NCBI GenBank assembly: GCA_021814005.1
Contig: JAKAJC010000006.1
Coordinates: forward strand, 1-62,437
DNA: 62,437 nt
Source of the DNA: Microcaldota archaeon
GTDB taxonomy: Archaea; Micrarchaeota; Micrarchaeia; Anstonellales; Anstonellaceae
Reading direction: 5' to 3'
Part shown: positions 33,884-43,029 of the stretch, one piece after another
How positions within the stretch are numbered: position 1 is the first letter of the stretch
How the letters are laid out: every line of letters starts with the position of its first letter
Position numbers and translations under genes: made by a program
Notes under the pieces: generated by a model
Databases searched by the model: none
What the model was told of the DNA's origin: nothing
The model's input: the letters and a program-made list of their open reading frames with translations, nothing else

Positions 33884-35401
33884 AGGCGTTTCGCATTGCT
33901 CCCAGCGTTTTTGCTGCTCTGCGACGCGGCGTTTGCCCAAATCTCAAACCCGAGCAGTTTCCCGCTTGTCCAGAACAGCGCGCTGCTTCTTCCGAACTGG
34001 TTTTCCATGGTGCTCATAGGCCTGGCCATCGCCGTCGGCCTCATCGCCCTCGCATTCATGTTCGGCGAGGCGTTCTCGCTTCCCAGCGTGAAATCGTTCG
34101 CGCGCCAGGAAGTGTACGAGCTGATGGTCACCATCCTTCTCGTGGCCCTCGTTGTCGGGGGCCTCTACGGCTTCGGCATATTCGCCCAAAACGTTTCGGG
34201 CAGCACCCTCACCGCGGGCCAGACGCTCGTGGCATCGGGCTACTGCAAAGACAGCGAGCATCTCTACCCGACCGGCCCCGACCAGAATCCTGAAAATTAC
34301 CTCTACGCTTCGGCAGACTGGTTCCTCGGCTGCATGCCGACCGATTCGCAGGGCAACAAATTCGAGCACGTGCAGAATGGCGTGAAACTTCCATACGACC
34401 AGAAGGCCGGCAGCGCGTACCAATCCGCAATATGGCCGAAAGATTCCAGCAAGGGGGTTCTTCTGGGCCATCTGATGAACATCTACATCGGCCTCTTCAC
34501 CCTCGAACTCCCTCTGGGCACGGTGTCTACTTTCGGCGTGTCTTTCTATCTGCCGGAGGCTCTTGCCAGCTCAATCTCCCTCGACCTCGCGCCGCACTCC
34601 GGCCTCTCGCCGATTTCCGAAATCACCATCACGCTGACCGACCTCATCGGCGTAGGCGTGGGCATGGTGTTCACCCAGAAAATTTTGCTGCAGTTCTTCC
34701 ATCAGAACGCGCTCGCCATCTTTCTGCCGCTTGGCGTGGCATTCCGCGCCGTGCCGTTTTTGCGCAAGACCGGCTCCACCATAATCGCGGCCGCGCTTGT
34801 GATGTATTTCATTTTTCCGATGTCGATTTGGATTAACGAGCAGGTTTACTTCTCGATGCAGGGCCGCCTCGACACGAGCACCAATCCGCCCACTTACGAG
34901 CATCCGGTGCTCACCGACTGGGTGAATTACCAGACCATGATGCAGATGTGCCTGCCGCAGGACGACGCCGAGAGAGGCGACCCCGCCCTCATGCGCATCC
35001 GGCTGCGCGAGGACATAGCCAAGCCGTATCTGCAGAATACGGAAACTACGGGAGATGTCATCATCAACGAAATCTGGGGGCCGCAGACCGATGCTGCCGG
35101 CAATCCGGCGAACGTGCGCCTGCCAATCAGCCAGGAGCAGGCGCTTCTGCGCGCTTTCACAGACAATTCGCAACTGGTGGGAATCTACCTCATCAACCCC
35201 GGCTCTATCTTGGGGCCCATCCTGCCGGTGGACACGCTCTACATGTCGCTTGTGGACCAGATTACGGTTAGCGCGCAGTGGTTCGTGCTCAACCTGCTGT
35301 TCCTCATCAACACTCTCGTCATTTCAATCACGATATTCCGCGACGTTTCGCTGGCAATCGGGGGAGAGCCGCGCATCTTCGGGCTGAGCAAGCTGGTGTA
35401 G
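33881..35401 (+). CDS. Polytopic membrane protein A of the six-gene array
   Basis: 506 residues from TTG at 33881 (GAGGTGGCGGG upstream). A signal-peptide-like start ends near DAAFA|Q. It has about seven hydrophobic helices and two outer loops; the largest after ~355 carries the TMMQMCLPQDDAERGD region. It shares three traits with its five downstream neighbours: an amphipathic segment (SVKSFARQEVYELMVT) after the first helix pair; the motif G-x3-R-x5-R in LGVAFRAVPFLRKTG near residue 283; and a C-terminal GGEPRIFGLSKLV. No known family is recognised; the architecture recalls VirB6/TrbL-type transmembrane subunits, but that is resemblance only. The stop is 4 bases before gene B. Confidence 0.8.
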   Translation: MRRFALLPAFLLLCDAAFAQISNPSSFPLVQNSALLLPNWFSMVLIGLAIAVGLIALAFMFGEAFSLPSVKSFARQEVYELMVTILLVALVVGGLYGFGIFAQNVSGSTLTAGQTLVASGYCKDSEHLYPTGPDQNPENYLYASADWFLGCMPTDSQGNKFEHVQNGVKLPYDQKAGSAYQSAIWPKDSSKGVLLGHLMNIYIGLFTLELPLGTVSTFGVSFYLPEALASSISLDLAPHSGLSPISEITITLTDLIGVGVGMVFTQKILLQFFHQNALAIFLPLGVAFRAVPFLRKTGSTIIAAALVMYFIFPMSIWINEQVYFSMQGRLDTSTNPPTYEHPVLTDWVNYQTMMQMCLPQDDAERGDPALMRIRLREDIAKPYLQNTETTGDVIINEIWGPQTDAAGNPANVRLPISQEQALLRAFTDNSQLVGIYLINPGSILGPILPVDTLYMSLVDQITVSAQWFVLNLLFLINTLVISITIFRDVSLAIGGEPRIFGLSKLV

Positions 35402-35405
35402 AAAA

Positions 35406-36470
35406 ATGACGGAAAAAAACAGAAACCAAAATCATTCCGCGTTTTCGCGCGTTTCCGCCAGCTGCCGCTCCGCATTGTTTGTATTTTTCCTTTCTCTTCT
35501 TTCACTCTCATCTTTTCTTCATGCGGCGGACCCGTCCATCCCAATCACAGGCAGCCTGTTCTCGGCCCAGTCGCAGTACGGCTCGATGGTGCAGATTGTC
35601 CTCACCGGCCTGGTCGCCCTCACATTCTTTGCCGCGCTGGTGCTGATGCTTTCCCGCGTTTTCCGCTCGGCCGAATGGGAAACGCAGGCAAAAATCGAAC
35701 TCTATCAGGTCATTGTCACCATCCTGTGGGCCCTCTTTCTCTTCGGCGCGGCCGTGGCAGTCGACCAAATCACTACTGCGTATGCGGGCGGCACGATGTT
35801 CGACGCGGCGCAGAGCTATCTCGGCAAGGTGGCCTGCCTCTCCTCAACCACGTCCATCAAGCTCGAGGGCTACAAGATGTCGTTCCAGTTCATCTCGGGC
35901 ATGCGCAGCAAGCACTATGCGGGCGCGTGGGGCTTTTCCTATCCGACCTATCCCGGCTTCGAGGTAATCGAGCGCGCTGCCGACCTGGTCCAGATGTTTG
36001 TCATTCCGTTCGCGTCAAGCATCTATGTGCAGCTCATAGGCCTCGACATAATCAGGGGCACGGCCATGGTGTTTCTGATGCCATGCGGAGTTCTTTTGCG
36101 CCTTTTCCCGCCGACTCGCGAAGCCGGGGGCTTCATGATTGCGTCCGCCTTCGCCTTATATGTCGTGCTGCCGTTCACCTATCTTGTCGACAAGGAAGTG
36201 ATGGAGCCGCTCTATCTGCAGGAGTTCGGCGCGCCCATGTGCGCCGACTCGGCCGGAGTGTCGAGCGCGCAGATAAGCCGCCCCAGCCAGATGTTCGACA
36301 GTCTGGCCTTCAACCTCCTGCCGGATTTGAGCAAGGACCTGCTCGGGCTTCCCAAGTCGATATCATATGTGGCGATTCAGGCCGTATTTTTGCCGGCATT
36401 GAGCATGATTATCGTAGTCACGTTCATACGCACCACCCTGCGGTTCTTCTCGCAGGGAATGGGCGAATAA
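35406..36470 (+). CDS. Polytopic membrane protein B of the six-gene array
   Basis: 354 residues, the second shortest member (the sixth, at 346, is shorter). The signal-like first helix ends at FLHAAD. The shared amphipathic block is WETQAKIELYQVIVTILW, and the G-x3-R-x5-R motif reads CGVLLRLFPPTREAGG near residue 226. A loop with two cysteines (ACLSSTTS, MCADSAGVS) should be extracytoplasmic. Unlike the others it lacks the GL-x2-LI ending and stops after RTTLRFFSQGMGE, so the C-terminus has diverged or been shortened. It starts 4 bases after gene A, without a strong ribosome-binding site, so coupled translation is likely. Confidence 0.8.
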   Translation: MTEKNRNQNHSAFSRVSASCRSALFVFFLSLLSLSSFLHAADPSIPITGSLFSAQSQYGSMVQIVLTGLVALTFFAALVLMLSRVFRSAEWETQAKIELYQVIVTILWALFLFGAAVAVDQITTAYAGGTMFDAAQSYLGKVACLSSTTSIKLEGYKMSFQFISGMRSKHYAGAWGFSYPTYPGFEVIERAADLVQMFVIPFASSIYVQLIGLDIIRGTAMVFLMPCGVLLRLFPPTREAGGFMIASAFALYVVLPFTYLVDKEVMEPLYLQEFGAPMCADSAGVSSAQISRPSQMFDSLAFNLLPDLSKDLLGLPKSISYVAIQAVFLPALSMIIVVTFIRTTLRFFSQGMGE

Positions 36471-36485
36471 GTTAGGAGAGAAAAA

Positions 36486-38186
36486 ATGGAAACAAAAGAA
36501 AAAATAAACAATAAATCCGGCCGGTTCGGCCATGGCTTATTCTTATTTTTGGCGCTGTCGGCAATTCTCATTCTTCTCTTCTCCTCCGGCTGCATCCGCC
36601 GCAATCCGACCGGCCCTGCCGACATCGAGCCAATTTTCCACAACTACTGGTCTCCGTGGTGGCCCACAATGATTGTGCTGCCCGTGGCCATCATGATAGC
36701 CGTCATCGCGCTCGCATGGTTCTACGGCTCGTTCGCCATGGATGACAAGGTCAAGACATGGTGCAAATCGGAGCTTGCGCAGCTGTTCTACACAATCATC
36801 ATCGCCATCGCCGCCATGATGGTGGTGGCCGTGCTTTCACAAATGGTTTTGTCCATCTCGCAGGTCAGCCTGAACACCCCGATGGGCCAGTCATGGTCCA
36901 CTTATGTCAGCGTGCGCTGCTCACCAAGCGGCCTGCCAGCATACGACCGGCCGTGCCACATCCGCCTGGCCGAAGACTATCTGCAAATACTCGCCTCGGC
37001 CGCGCAGGAGCAGGCGGCGGCGGTGCTGCGCTACAATTCGGTGCTGGCCGAAGCCTCGAGCATTTCGCTCTCATTCCGCGGCATGCCCGACCCGTCCGGA
37101 GATTTGGCGTTCGCGCCCATGGCAGGCCTGAGCATTCCCCTTGAAACGCTGAGCTTTGTGTTTGATTTGGCAAACAAAAACATCATGGCAATCAGGTTCC
37201 AGCAGTTCCTGCTCGACCTCACGCATCTCGCCTTCTTCCCCCTCTTCCTCACCCTTGGCCTTTTCTTCCGCACGTTCTTTTTCACCCGCCGGCTCGGCGG
37301 CCTGCTCATTGCCATCGCCCTCTCCATCTATCTTGTCTATCCCCTCATGTATGTGTTCTTCCACTCGGTCCTCTTCTCGTTCACCGGCCCCTGGCCCGCG
37401 CCCGCTGCCGGCGAGAAGGACGCCTATCTCGAGCGCGTGGGTGTCGGCCTTTACCCAATCACCATCGACATGGGCGGAGTGTCGCAGCCGCTGGTGCAGC
37501 CGATTGCATCCACCCCGTCCTACAATGCCACGTGCGCCGACACCTCCCGCATTTATCCGGGCGAAGAATGCAACAAGCCCGATAATGCCACCCTCACCGC
37601 CACCGGCATTGCGCGCGATGCGGCCCGCCTGGGCCATTTCGGATGCCCGCCCCGCGACGCGAGCGGAAACTATCTGCCGGGCCGCAAGTACGACACCATA
37701 TGCGACACCAATGCCTGCCGCTGCGTCAACGCAACAGTGGCCGACGCCCGCGGCCCGTCTGCGGTCACGCGCGATTCCTACGGCCGCTATGTTTCCAAAT
37801 TCCGCGAACAATATGTTGACAACACGACCCGCAACGAAATCCTCAAGGCCGGCACCTCCCTCGCCACCAACATGTGCTTCAACAGCACGCCGATGAGCGC
37901 GTCAGAGGAGGCGGCGGCCGAGGAGAAGAGCCGCGACCTCATGCTCGGCGCGGGCAAGGATGCGCTGACAAAAGTTGCAGAAGGATGGGGCAATGCCATA
38001 AAAATCGCGCTCTCGCAGGACGAGCTTTTGGGCTACCACGGAGTCATAGACAACTTGGGCAAAATCCTCATCTTCAGCCTGCTCACCCCGTTTTTGGCCA
38101 TCATGGTGACTCTTGCCTCAATCAAGGTGTTCTCGCCGCTTCTGGGCGGCGATGTTGAAATCGCGGGCCTCACGAGACTGATTTAG
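36486..38186 (+). CDS. Polytopic membrane protein C of the six-gene array (lipobox-like start)
   Basis: 566 residues, the longest member. The first hydrophobic segment ends in LLFSSGCIRR, a lipobox-like motif, so the mature protein may be lipid-modified. The shared block is KVKTWCKSELAQLFYTI, and the G-x3-R-x5-R motif is LGLFFRTFFFTRRLGG near 256. A large outer loop (~310-500) contains about eight cysteines (TCADTS, EECNKP, FGCPPR, ICDTNACRCVN, NMCFNS) and several glycosylation-type sites. The end, LLGGDVEIAGLTRLI, is the clearest form of the family C-terminus. GGAGAGAAAA precedes the ATG. The next gene starts right after the stop. Confidence 0.8.
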   Translation: METKEKINNKSGRFGHGLFLFLALSAILILLFSSGCIRRNPTGPADIEPIFHNYWSPWWPTMIVLPVAIMIAVIALAWFYGSFAMDDKVKTWCKSELAQLFYTIIIAIAAMMVVAVLSQMVLSISQVSLNTPMGQSWSTYVSVRCSPSGLPAYDRPCHIRLAEDYLQILASAAQEQAAAVLRYNSVLAEASSISLSFRGMPDPSGDLAFAPMAGLSIPLETLSFVFDLANKNIMAIRFQQFLLDLTHLAFFPLFLTLGLFFRTFFFTRRLGGLLIAIALSIYLVYPLMYVFFHSVLFSFTGPWPAPAAGEKDAYLERVGVGLYPITIDMGGVSQPLVQPIASTPSYNATCADTSRIYPGEECNKPDNATLTATGIARDAARLGHFGCPPRDASGNYLPGRKYDTICDTNACRCVNATVADARGPSAVTRDSYGRYVSKFREQYVDNTTRNEILKAGTSLATNMCFNSTPMSASEEAAAEEKSRDLMLGAGKDALTKVAEGWGNAIKIALSQDELLGYHGVIDNLGKILIFSLLTPFLAIMVTLASIKVFSPLLGGDVEIAGLTRLI

Positions 38187-39524
38187 ATGGCAAAAGAAAA
38201 ACCGGCAAAATCAGAATCGGCCGCTCGGCCATCCATCAGTGCAAACACGCGCACCATTGTCAGTGCAAACAATCGAAACAAATTCATTGTCTTTGGTCTT
38301 GCCCTCTTCATTCTTCTGGCCGGCCTCTCGTTCGCCGACTCCGACCTCTTCGGCGTCATCCTGCCGGACGCATTTATCATGCTCTTCAACGGCCCGCAAA
38401 TCGGGCAGGGCACGTTCCTTCCCCCAGACCAGAGCTGGCTGCCGCTCTCTCTTGTCGCCCTGCTTTTCAGCTTCTCCCTCGCCGGCCTCGGCTACGTGCT
38501 CTCCGGCCTCATGGGCCCGCGCCTTCTGGCATGGAGCAAGCAGAACCTGTACGCATCTGCCAAGTCGGCCATAATAGTCATCCTCATCTTTGCCGGCTTC
38601 ACGCTCACCAACTGCCAGGGCTCGTCCACATCATCCCCCAACATCTACTGCGTGGGCTTCCTCCAGCTGCAGCATGCAATCAATTTCGCCGAAACGATTC
38701 GCAACACCATGACCTACGAATTTGCCACCATGACCGGCATCACCGCAGGCCTCTCCACCCTCCTCAACATCACGCCCTACTTCCGCCCGGCCGGCATCAT
38801 CGGCATTTCATTTTCATTGTCGCCGGCATTCAGGCCGTTGTTTGATGCACTCGGGCTTATGCTTTCTCTTTTGTCTGTTGCTGTCGGCGAGTGGTTCATC
38901 CAAATCTGGCTTCTGACTTTCATCAAAACCCGCATGCTTTCCATCTTCGTGCCAATCGGCCTGTTCCTGCGCGCCTTCGGCCTGCAGCGCGGAGGCGATG
39001 CGCTCATAGCCATCGCAATCGGCTTCTTCTTTGTCTATCCCTTCATGCTCAATGTCAGCGCCATAGCCGTGCAGAGCTACATCATGTCCGAATTCACCGG
39101 CAACAACACCCTGGTCGGGGCGTCGGACGGCAGCTGGTACAACACTTTCGACGAATGCATCGACCACACCACCAAAACCAGCTCCATTCTGCCCGGCTCG
39201 GGCACAGTGTGCTTCTTCAAATTATCCACGCTCGGCGCGCTGGACTATGTCAAGAGCTTCACGGACAGCATAGGCGGCATAGGGCCGTCGCTTCTCATAG
39301 CCGGACTTGTGCAGCTTCTCACCGGCGCGCTGCCCGCCGCGCTGGCCGTCAGCTTCGCCGCCGTCTATCTGCTCGCCCTCATCAAGGCCTCGCTCTTCTA
39401 CATTCTGGTGGTGTCAATCATCATTCCGCTCTTCATTTTGTTTATCACGATTACGCTTATCAAAGAAATCGCGGCTTTCCTGGGCACGCACATGGATTTC
39501 AGCGCGTTCGAAAAATTGATATGA
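38187..39524 (+). CDS. Polytopic membrane protein D of the six-gene array
   Basis: 445 residues. The ATG directly follows the stop of gene C with no spacer. After a basic N-terminus a first helix (FIVFGLALFILLAGLSFA) may act as signal. The shared amphipathic block is RLLAWSKQNLYASAKSAI, the G-x3-R-x5-R motif is IGLFLRAFGLQRGG near 256, and the C-terminal mark is LGTHMDFSAFEKLI. About eight to nine hydrophobic helices are seen, and four cysteines fall in predicted outer loops. No catalytic motif is seen. Its function is unknown; as part of a six-gene block it is probably a structural membrane subunit. Confidence 0.8.
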   Translation: MAKEKPAKSESAARPSISANTRTIVSANNRNKFIVFGLALFILLAGLSFADSDLFGVILPDAFIMLFNGPQIGQGTFLPPDQSWLPLSLVALLFSFSLAGLGYVLSGLMGPRLLAWSKQNLYASAKSAIIVILIFAGFTLTNCQGSSTSSPNIYCVGFLQLQHAINFAETIRNTMTYEFATMTGITAGLSTLLNITPYFRPAGIIGISFSLSPAFRPLFDALGLMLSLLSVAVGEWFIQIWLLTFIKTRMLSIFVPIGLFLRAFGLQRGGDALIAIAIGFFFVYPFMLNVSAIAVQSYIMSEFTGNNTLVGASDGSWYNTFDECIDHTTKTSSILPGSGTVCFFKLSTLGALDYVKSFTDSIGGIGPSLLIAGLVQLLTGALPAALAVSFAAVYLLALIKASLFYILVVSIIIPLFILFITITLIKEIAAFLGTHMDFSAFEKLI

Positions 39525-39542
39525 TTGGCTAAAGTGAAACCT

Positions 39543-40988
39543 ATGATTCCAAACTACTGCGCAACGCTGGCTTTCTCGCCCACATCGATACCCAATGTGC
39601 TGGGCGGCAGCTGGATGCATCTGGTTTTTCTGGGCCTTCTCGCATCCGCGCTTCTCATGGTAATGGTGATGATGGCCAGCCGCGTTTTGCACATTCCCAA
39701 GCTCGATGCCTGGTCTCGCCATGAATTCTTCCAGATAGCGGCCACCGCCGCCCTCGCCCTTTTCATCGGTGTCTGGCTGTACGGCATGTGCTCGTTCAAC
39801 GTCTCCTTCCTCTCCAACAATCCCAACGACGGCATCTACTACGGCTCGCGCGGCGAGAGCATAGTGCGTGACTGCGGCGATTTGCAAAAAAACGCGAGCG
39901 GAGACCTCGTGGTTCCAAGAGACGCGTCCAAAAATGTCATAGTCACCCCATTCTGCGCGGCGCAGGGCTATCTCATGAAGGTGTCCAAGCGCGGCGGCGA
40001 CGTTTTCCAGTCGCTCATCGGCCTCAACGCCGCCATGTCCTACCTCTTCCGCATGACCTGGGAATCGCGGCCTTTGGGCATCGGCTACACTCTGGAGCCG
40101 CTGGCCGGCTTCCAGCAATTGCAGAACGTGTTTCTGGTCGGAGTGAGCGGCTTCATGGTCTCATTCTTGAGCCTCATCATCCAGATGCGCATCCTCGACT
40201 TCATGCTGGTGTCGGTGCCGTTCTATTTCATGCCTCTCGGCCTTCTGATGCGGGGTTTCACGCCAACGCGCGAATTCGGCGGCGCGCTGGTGGGCTTCGG
40301 CATCGCCTCGCTCTTCTTCTTCCCGCTCATCCTCATGCTCAACGACCTCATAGTCTATTCGAGCCTTGACGAGGTGACGCGGCAGGTGCCGGCCCTCAAC
40401 GACAAGCTCTTTCCCAACGCGACCAAGGTGCTCACCTTCCCCTCCCCCATCGACCTTTCATACTTCAATGAGGGCGACACTATAGGCAGCGCCTCAACGC
40501 AGGAATTCTACATCTCCGCCATCCTCGACCAGGCGCAGGACCGCCTCGTGTTCGAAAGCTCGCCGGTCGGCCACAGGTACGTGGCGCGCTGGGAAGTTGC
40601 GGGCGGAACCAAGCAGACAGTGGTCTACCAGCTCAATTACCTCTTCGACCCGGCCAAGTCGGGCTCGCGCATCAACATCAATTCAGGCCTCTATGCCGAC
40701 CAGTTCGACTCGAACGGAAAGCCCGTTCCACGCACAGACTCTTCCACAAAAAAGAGCGTGTCATTTTTCACAGACCCCGACCCGTCCGCCCCCAACGAGC
40801 CGGTTTCACCCGACAGCAAAAAGCTTGCCACCATGCTTTTCTGGCCGGCCGAAATGGTGATGATATTTTCGGTGGCCGCAGTCCTTCTGCCGATAATCAA
40901 CTTCCTCATCTACATAGAGCTGGCGCGCCAGCTCACGCGCATGTTCGGCGCGGAAATGGATTTAAGCAACCTCACGCGGATGATTTGA
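39543..40988 (+). CDS. Polytopic membrane protein E of the six-gene array
   Basis: 481 residues from the ATG at 39543, which has AAAGTGAAACCT upstream; the TTG at 39525 is possible. There is no signal peptide; the first helix is near 25-47. The shared block is KLDAWSRHEFFQIAATAAL, the G-x3-R-x5-R motif is LGLLMRGFTPTREFGG near 230, and the end is FGAEMDLSNLTRMI. A large outer region between ~280 and 440 is beta-like (VGHRYVARWEVAGGTKQTVVY), unlike the mainly loop-like insertions of its neighbours. It overlaps no other gene, but the next ATG follows after one base, so the array is tightly coupled. Confidence 0.8.
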   Translation: MIPNYCATLAFSPTSIPNVLGGSWMHLVFLGLLASALLMVMVMMASRVLHIPKLDAWSRHEFFQIAATAALALFIGVWLYGMCSFNVSFLSNNPNDGIYYGSRGESIVRDCGDLQKNASGDLVVPRDASKNVIVTPFCAAQGYLMKVSKRGGDVFQSLIGLNAAMSYLFRMTWESRPLGIGYTLEPLAGFQQLQNVFLVGVSGFMVSFLSLIIQMRILDFMLVSVPFYFMPLGLLMRGFTPTREFGGALVGFGIASLFFFPLILMLNDLIVYSSLDEVTRQVPALNDKLFPNATKVLTFPSPIDLSYFNEGDTIGSASTQEFYISAILDQAQDRLVFESSPVGHRYVARWEVAGGTKQTVVYQLNYLFDPAKSGSRININSGLYADQFDSNGKPVPRTDSSTKKSVSFFTDPDPSAPNEPVSPDSKKLATMLFWPAEMVMIFSVAAVLLPIINFLIYIELARQLTRMFGAEMDLSNLTRMI

Positions 40989-40989
40989 T

Positions 40990-42030
40990 ATGGCCTTCAG
41001 CCAAATTCCAGGATTTTCCGGCCCTCTCGCGGCGCCCGACATGTGGTCGGCCTTTTTCGGCCCTTCGGGCGGCTGGGCCGCCACAGTGCTTGTCATCGGG
41101 CTGATTGTCTTTTTCATAGTCACGCTGATTTACATGCTGGGCACGGCATTCCAGATGCCCACTCTCAAAACTTGGGCCAAATCAGAATACATGCAGGTCA
41201 TCGTCACCTTCCTTCTCACCGCGGCGCTCATCGCCGCCTCGGCGCAAATCTGGGTGCTGATGGTGAATTCGGTCAGCATGTTCTACAAGGTCTCGCATCC
41301 GGAAATGGCCAATCCCAGCCTCTATTACGAGCCGTTTAGCTTTGCCCAGAGTTTCATCAACACTACCCTCATCGGATGCGAGAAGACGGTCTACACCACC
41401 ATATACCCGGTCAACTACTACTACCGCGTTGCCAGCCGCCTCTCGACCGAGGGCATCGGCAACGACCCCATCGGCGGCTGGTACACCTCGGCATATACAG
41501 GCTTTTTCGAATATGTCACCGGGCACGTGCAATACCTTCTTCTGCTCCACTACATCCAAATCCGCTTCCTCTCCCTAATCAAATACGTGATGCCGCTTCT
41601 CATCCAGATGGGGCTGGTGCTGCGGGTGTTTCCCTTCAGCCGCGGCGCGGGCGGGCTTTTGATGGCCATCGGCTTCGGATTCTTCGTAATCTACCCGATT
41701 TCCATAGCCATGCTCATGACTTTGCTGCCCTCGCCGTCATCCTCGTTCTGCACCGGCTTTTCGCCGCCGCCGCTTCTTGACATGTCAAGCCTCAACTGCG
41801 TGCAGACGCCGGGCGATTTGATGCAGATAAAGATGGACATCGCCGCCTCGCAGGGCGGGGTGGGCAGCCTCATCTCGCAGCTCGAGACTTTCCTGCCGGT
41901 CTTCTATCTGCAGGGAATGTTCCTGCCTCTTGTCGCCCTTACCATCACGTTCACGTTCATCAGGCAGACCGGCGCGATTTTCGGCGCCGATTTGGCCGAA
42001 ATCGGAAGAGGCCTCATCAAGCTGATATAG
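40990..42030 (+). CDS. Polytopic membrane protein F of the six-gene array
   Basis: 346 residues, the most compact member and perhaps closest to the family core. The first helix is near 29-54; the shared block is TLKTWAKSEYMQVIVTFLL; the G-x3-R-x5-R motif is MGLVLRVFPFSRGAGG near 206; the end is FGADLAEIGRGLIKLI. About seven helices are visible, and a Cys pair (SSFCTGF, SLNCVQT) lies in a predicted outer loop. It is the last gene of the array; argF follows after 30 bases and might be on the same transcript. Confidence 0.8.
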   Translation: MAFSQIPGFSGPLAAPDMWSAFFGPSGGWAATVLVIGLIVFFIVTLIYMLGTAFQMPTLKTWAKSEYMQVIVTFLLTAALIAASAQIWVLMVNSVSMFYKVSHPEMANPSLYYEPFSFAQSFINTTLIGCEKTVYTTIYPVNYYYRVASRLSTEGIGNDPIGGWYTSAYTGFFEYVTGHVQYLLLLHYIQIRFLSLIKYVMPLLIQMGLVLRVFPFSRGAGGLLMAIGFGFFVIYPISIAMLMTLLPSPSSSFCTGFSPPPLLDMSSLNCVQTPGDLMQIKMDIAASQGGVGSLISQLETFLPVFYLQGMFLPLVALTITFTFIRQTGAIFGADLAEIGRGLIKLI

Positions 42031-42060
42031 GTTAAAAAAGCCCAAGAGAGGTGTAGCTCC

Positions 42061-42963
42061 ATGAACTTCCTGTCAATCCGCGAAACCAGTCCGGCGGCCC
42101 TTGAGGACATCCTCAACCTCGCGCAGGATGTCAAGCACAGCCGCATGCTGCACGCAATCAGCCTGCTGGGCAAAACCGTTGTCTTTCTTTTCGAACGCCC
42201 CTCCACGCGCACGCGCGTGAGCTTTGACGTTGCCGTCAGCCAGATGGGCGGGCACGCCGTTTCACTCGACTTTCCGCAAACGCAGCTGTCGCGCGGCGAA
42301 TCCATCGCAGACACCGGCCGCGTGCTGGGCCGCTACGCAGACTGCATAGTCGCGCGCCTCTTCCGCCAGGAAGACCTTATCGACCTTGCCACATGCGCAT
42401 GCGTACCTATAGTGAACGGGCTCACCGATGAGGAGCATCCGTGCCAAGCAATGGCAGATTTGCTCACAATGCGCGAGAAGGGCAAATTGAAATCAGGCCG
42501 CCGCTTCTGCTTTATCGGCGACGCTTCGCGCAACATGGCCAACTCCCTCATGCTGGCCACCGCCAAATCCGGAATGGATGTCACTCTTGTCTGCCCGCCG
42601 TCGGCAAAGCCGCAGGAGCGCTTTTTGAAAGAGGCCCGCCCGTTTGCCGATGTGAAGGTTCTGCACGACCCGGCTGCCGGAGTGAAGGGGGCCGATGTTG
42701 TCTACTGTGATGTGTGGGCAGAGCCCGGCCGCGAGAACGAGTCTGCCTCCAAACTGGCAAACTTTGACGGCTTCCAGCTCAATGCCGCCCTTCTCAAGCA
42801 CGCTGCCGAGGACGCCATCGTGATGCACCCTCTTCCCGCGCGCAGGGGGCTTGAAATCACCTCGGACGTGATGGACGGGCCGCAGTCGGCGATTTGGGAC
42901 CAGGCGGAAAACCGGATGCATGTGCAGAAGGCGATTTTGCTGAAACTGCTGCAAAAAGAATAA
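42061..42963 (+). CDS. argF: Ornithine carbamoyltransferase
   Basis: Joins carbamoyl phosphate and ornithine to citrulline. 300 residues, usual length. The carbamoyl-phosphate motif is FERPSTRTRVSF, followed by VNGLTDEEHPCQAMADLLT, FIGDASRNMANS and MHPLPARRG; the end AENRMHVQKAILL is typical of OTC rather than aspartate carbamoyltransferase. The ornithine loop reads DVWAEPG where DxWxSMG is common, a small deviation that may affect substrate choice. GAGAGGTGTAGCTCC precedes the ATG. It follows the membrane array by 30 bases. Confidence 0.93.
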   Translation: MNFLSIRETSPAALEDILNLAQDVKHSRMLHAISLLGKTVVFLFERPSTRTRVSFDVAVSQMGGHAVSLDFPQTQLSRGESIADTGRVLGRYADCIVARLFRQEDLIDLATCACVPIVNGLTDEEHPCQAMADLLTMREKGKLKSGRRFCFIGDASRNMANSLMLATAKSGMDVTLVCPPSAKPQERFLKEARPFADVKVLHDPAAGVKGADVVYCDVWAEPGRENESASKLANFDGFQLNAALLKHAAEDAIVMHPLPARRGLEITSDVMDGPQSAIWDQAENRMHVQKAILLKLLQKE

Positions 42964-43029
42964 CCGAACCGCACAAATTTCCCGAACCAAAGCCCAAGAC
43001 TAAAAAGCCAGTCCCGAAATTGATGAGCT

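Noticed and set aside
33705-33947. N-terminal extension of the giant protein to 33947
   Set aside because: The extra 81 codons run through the tandem repeats, the promoter and the duplicated leader of the divergent gene, and would hide the clear signal peptide starting at 33704.
33881-42030. Direct naming of the six membrane proteins as VirB6 or TrbL
   Set aside because: General shape and context are suggestive, but I see no residue-level signature and no VirB4/VirD4-like ATPase in the window.
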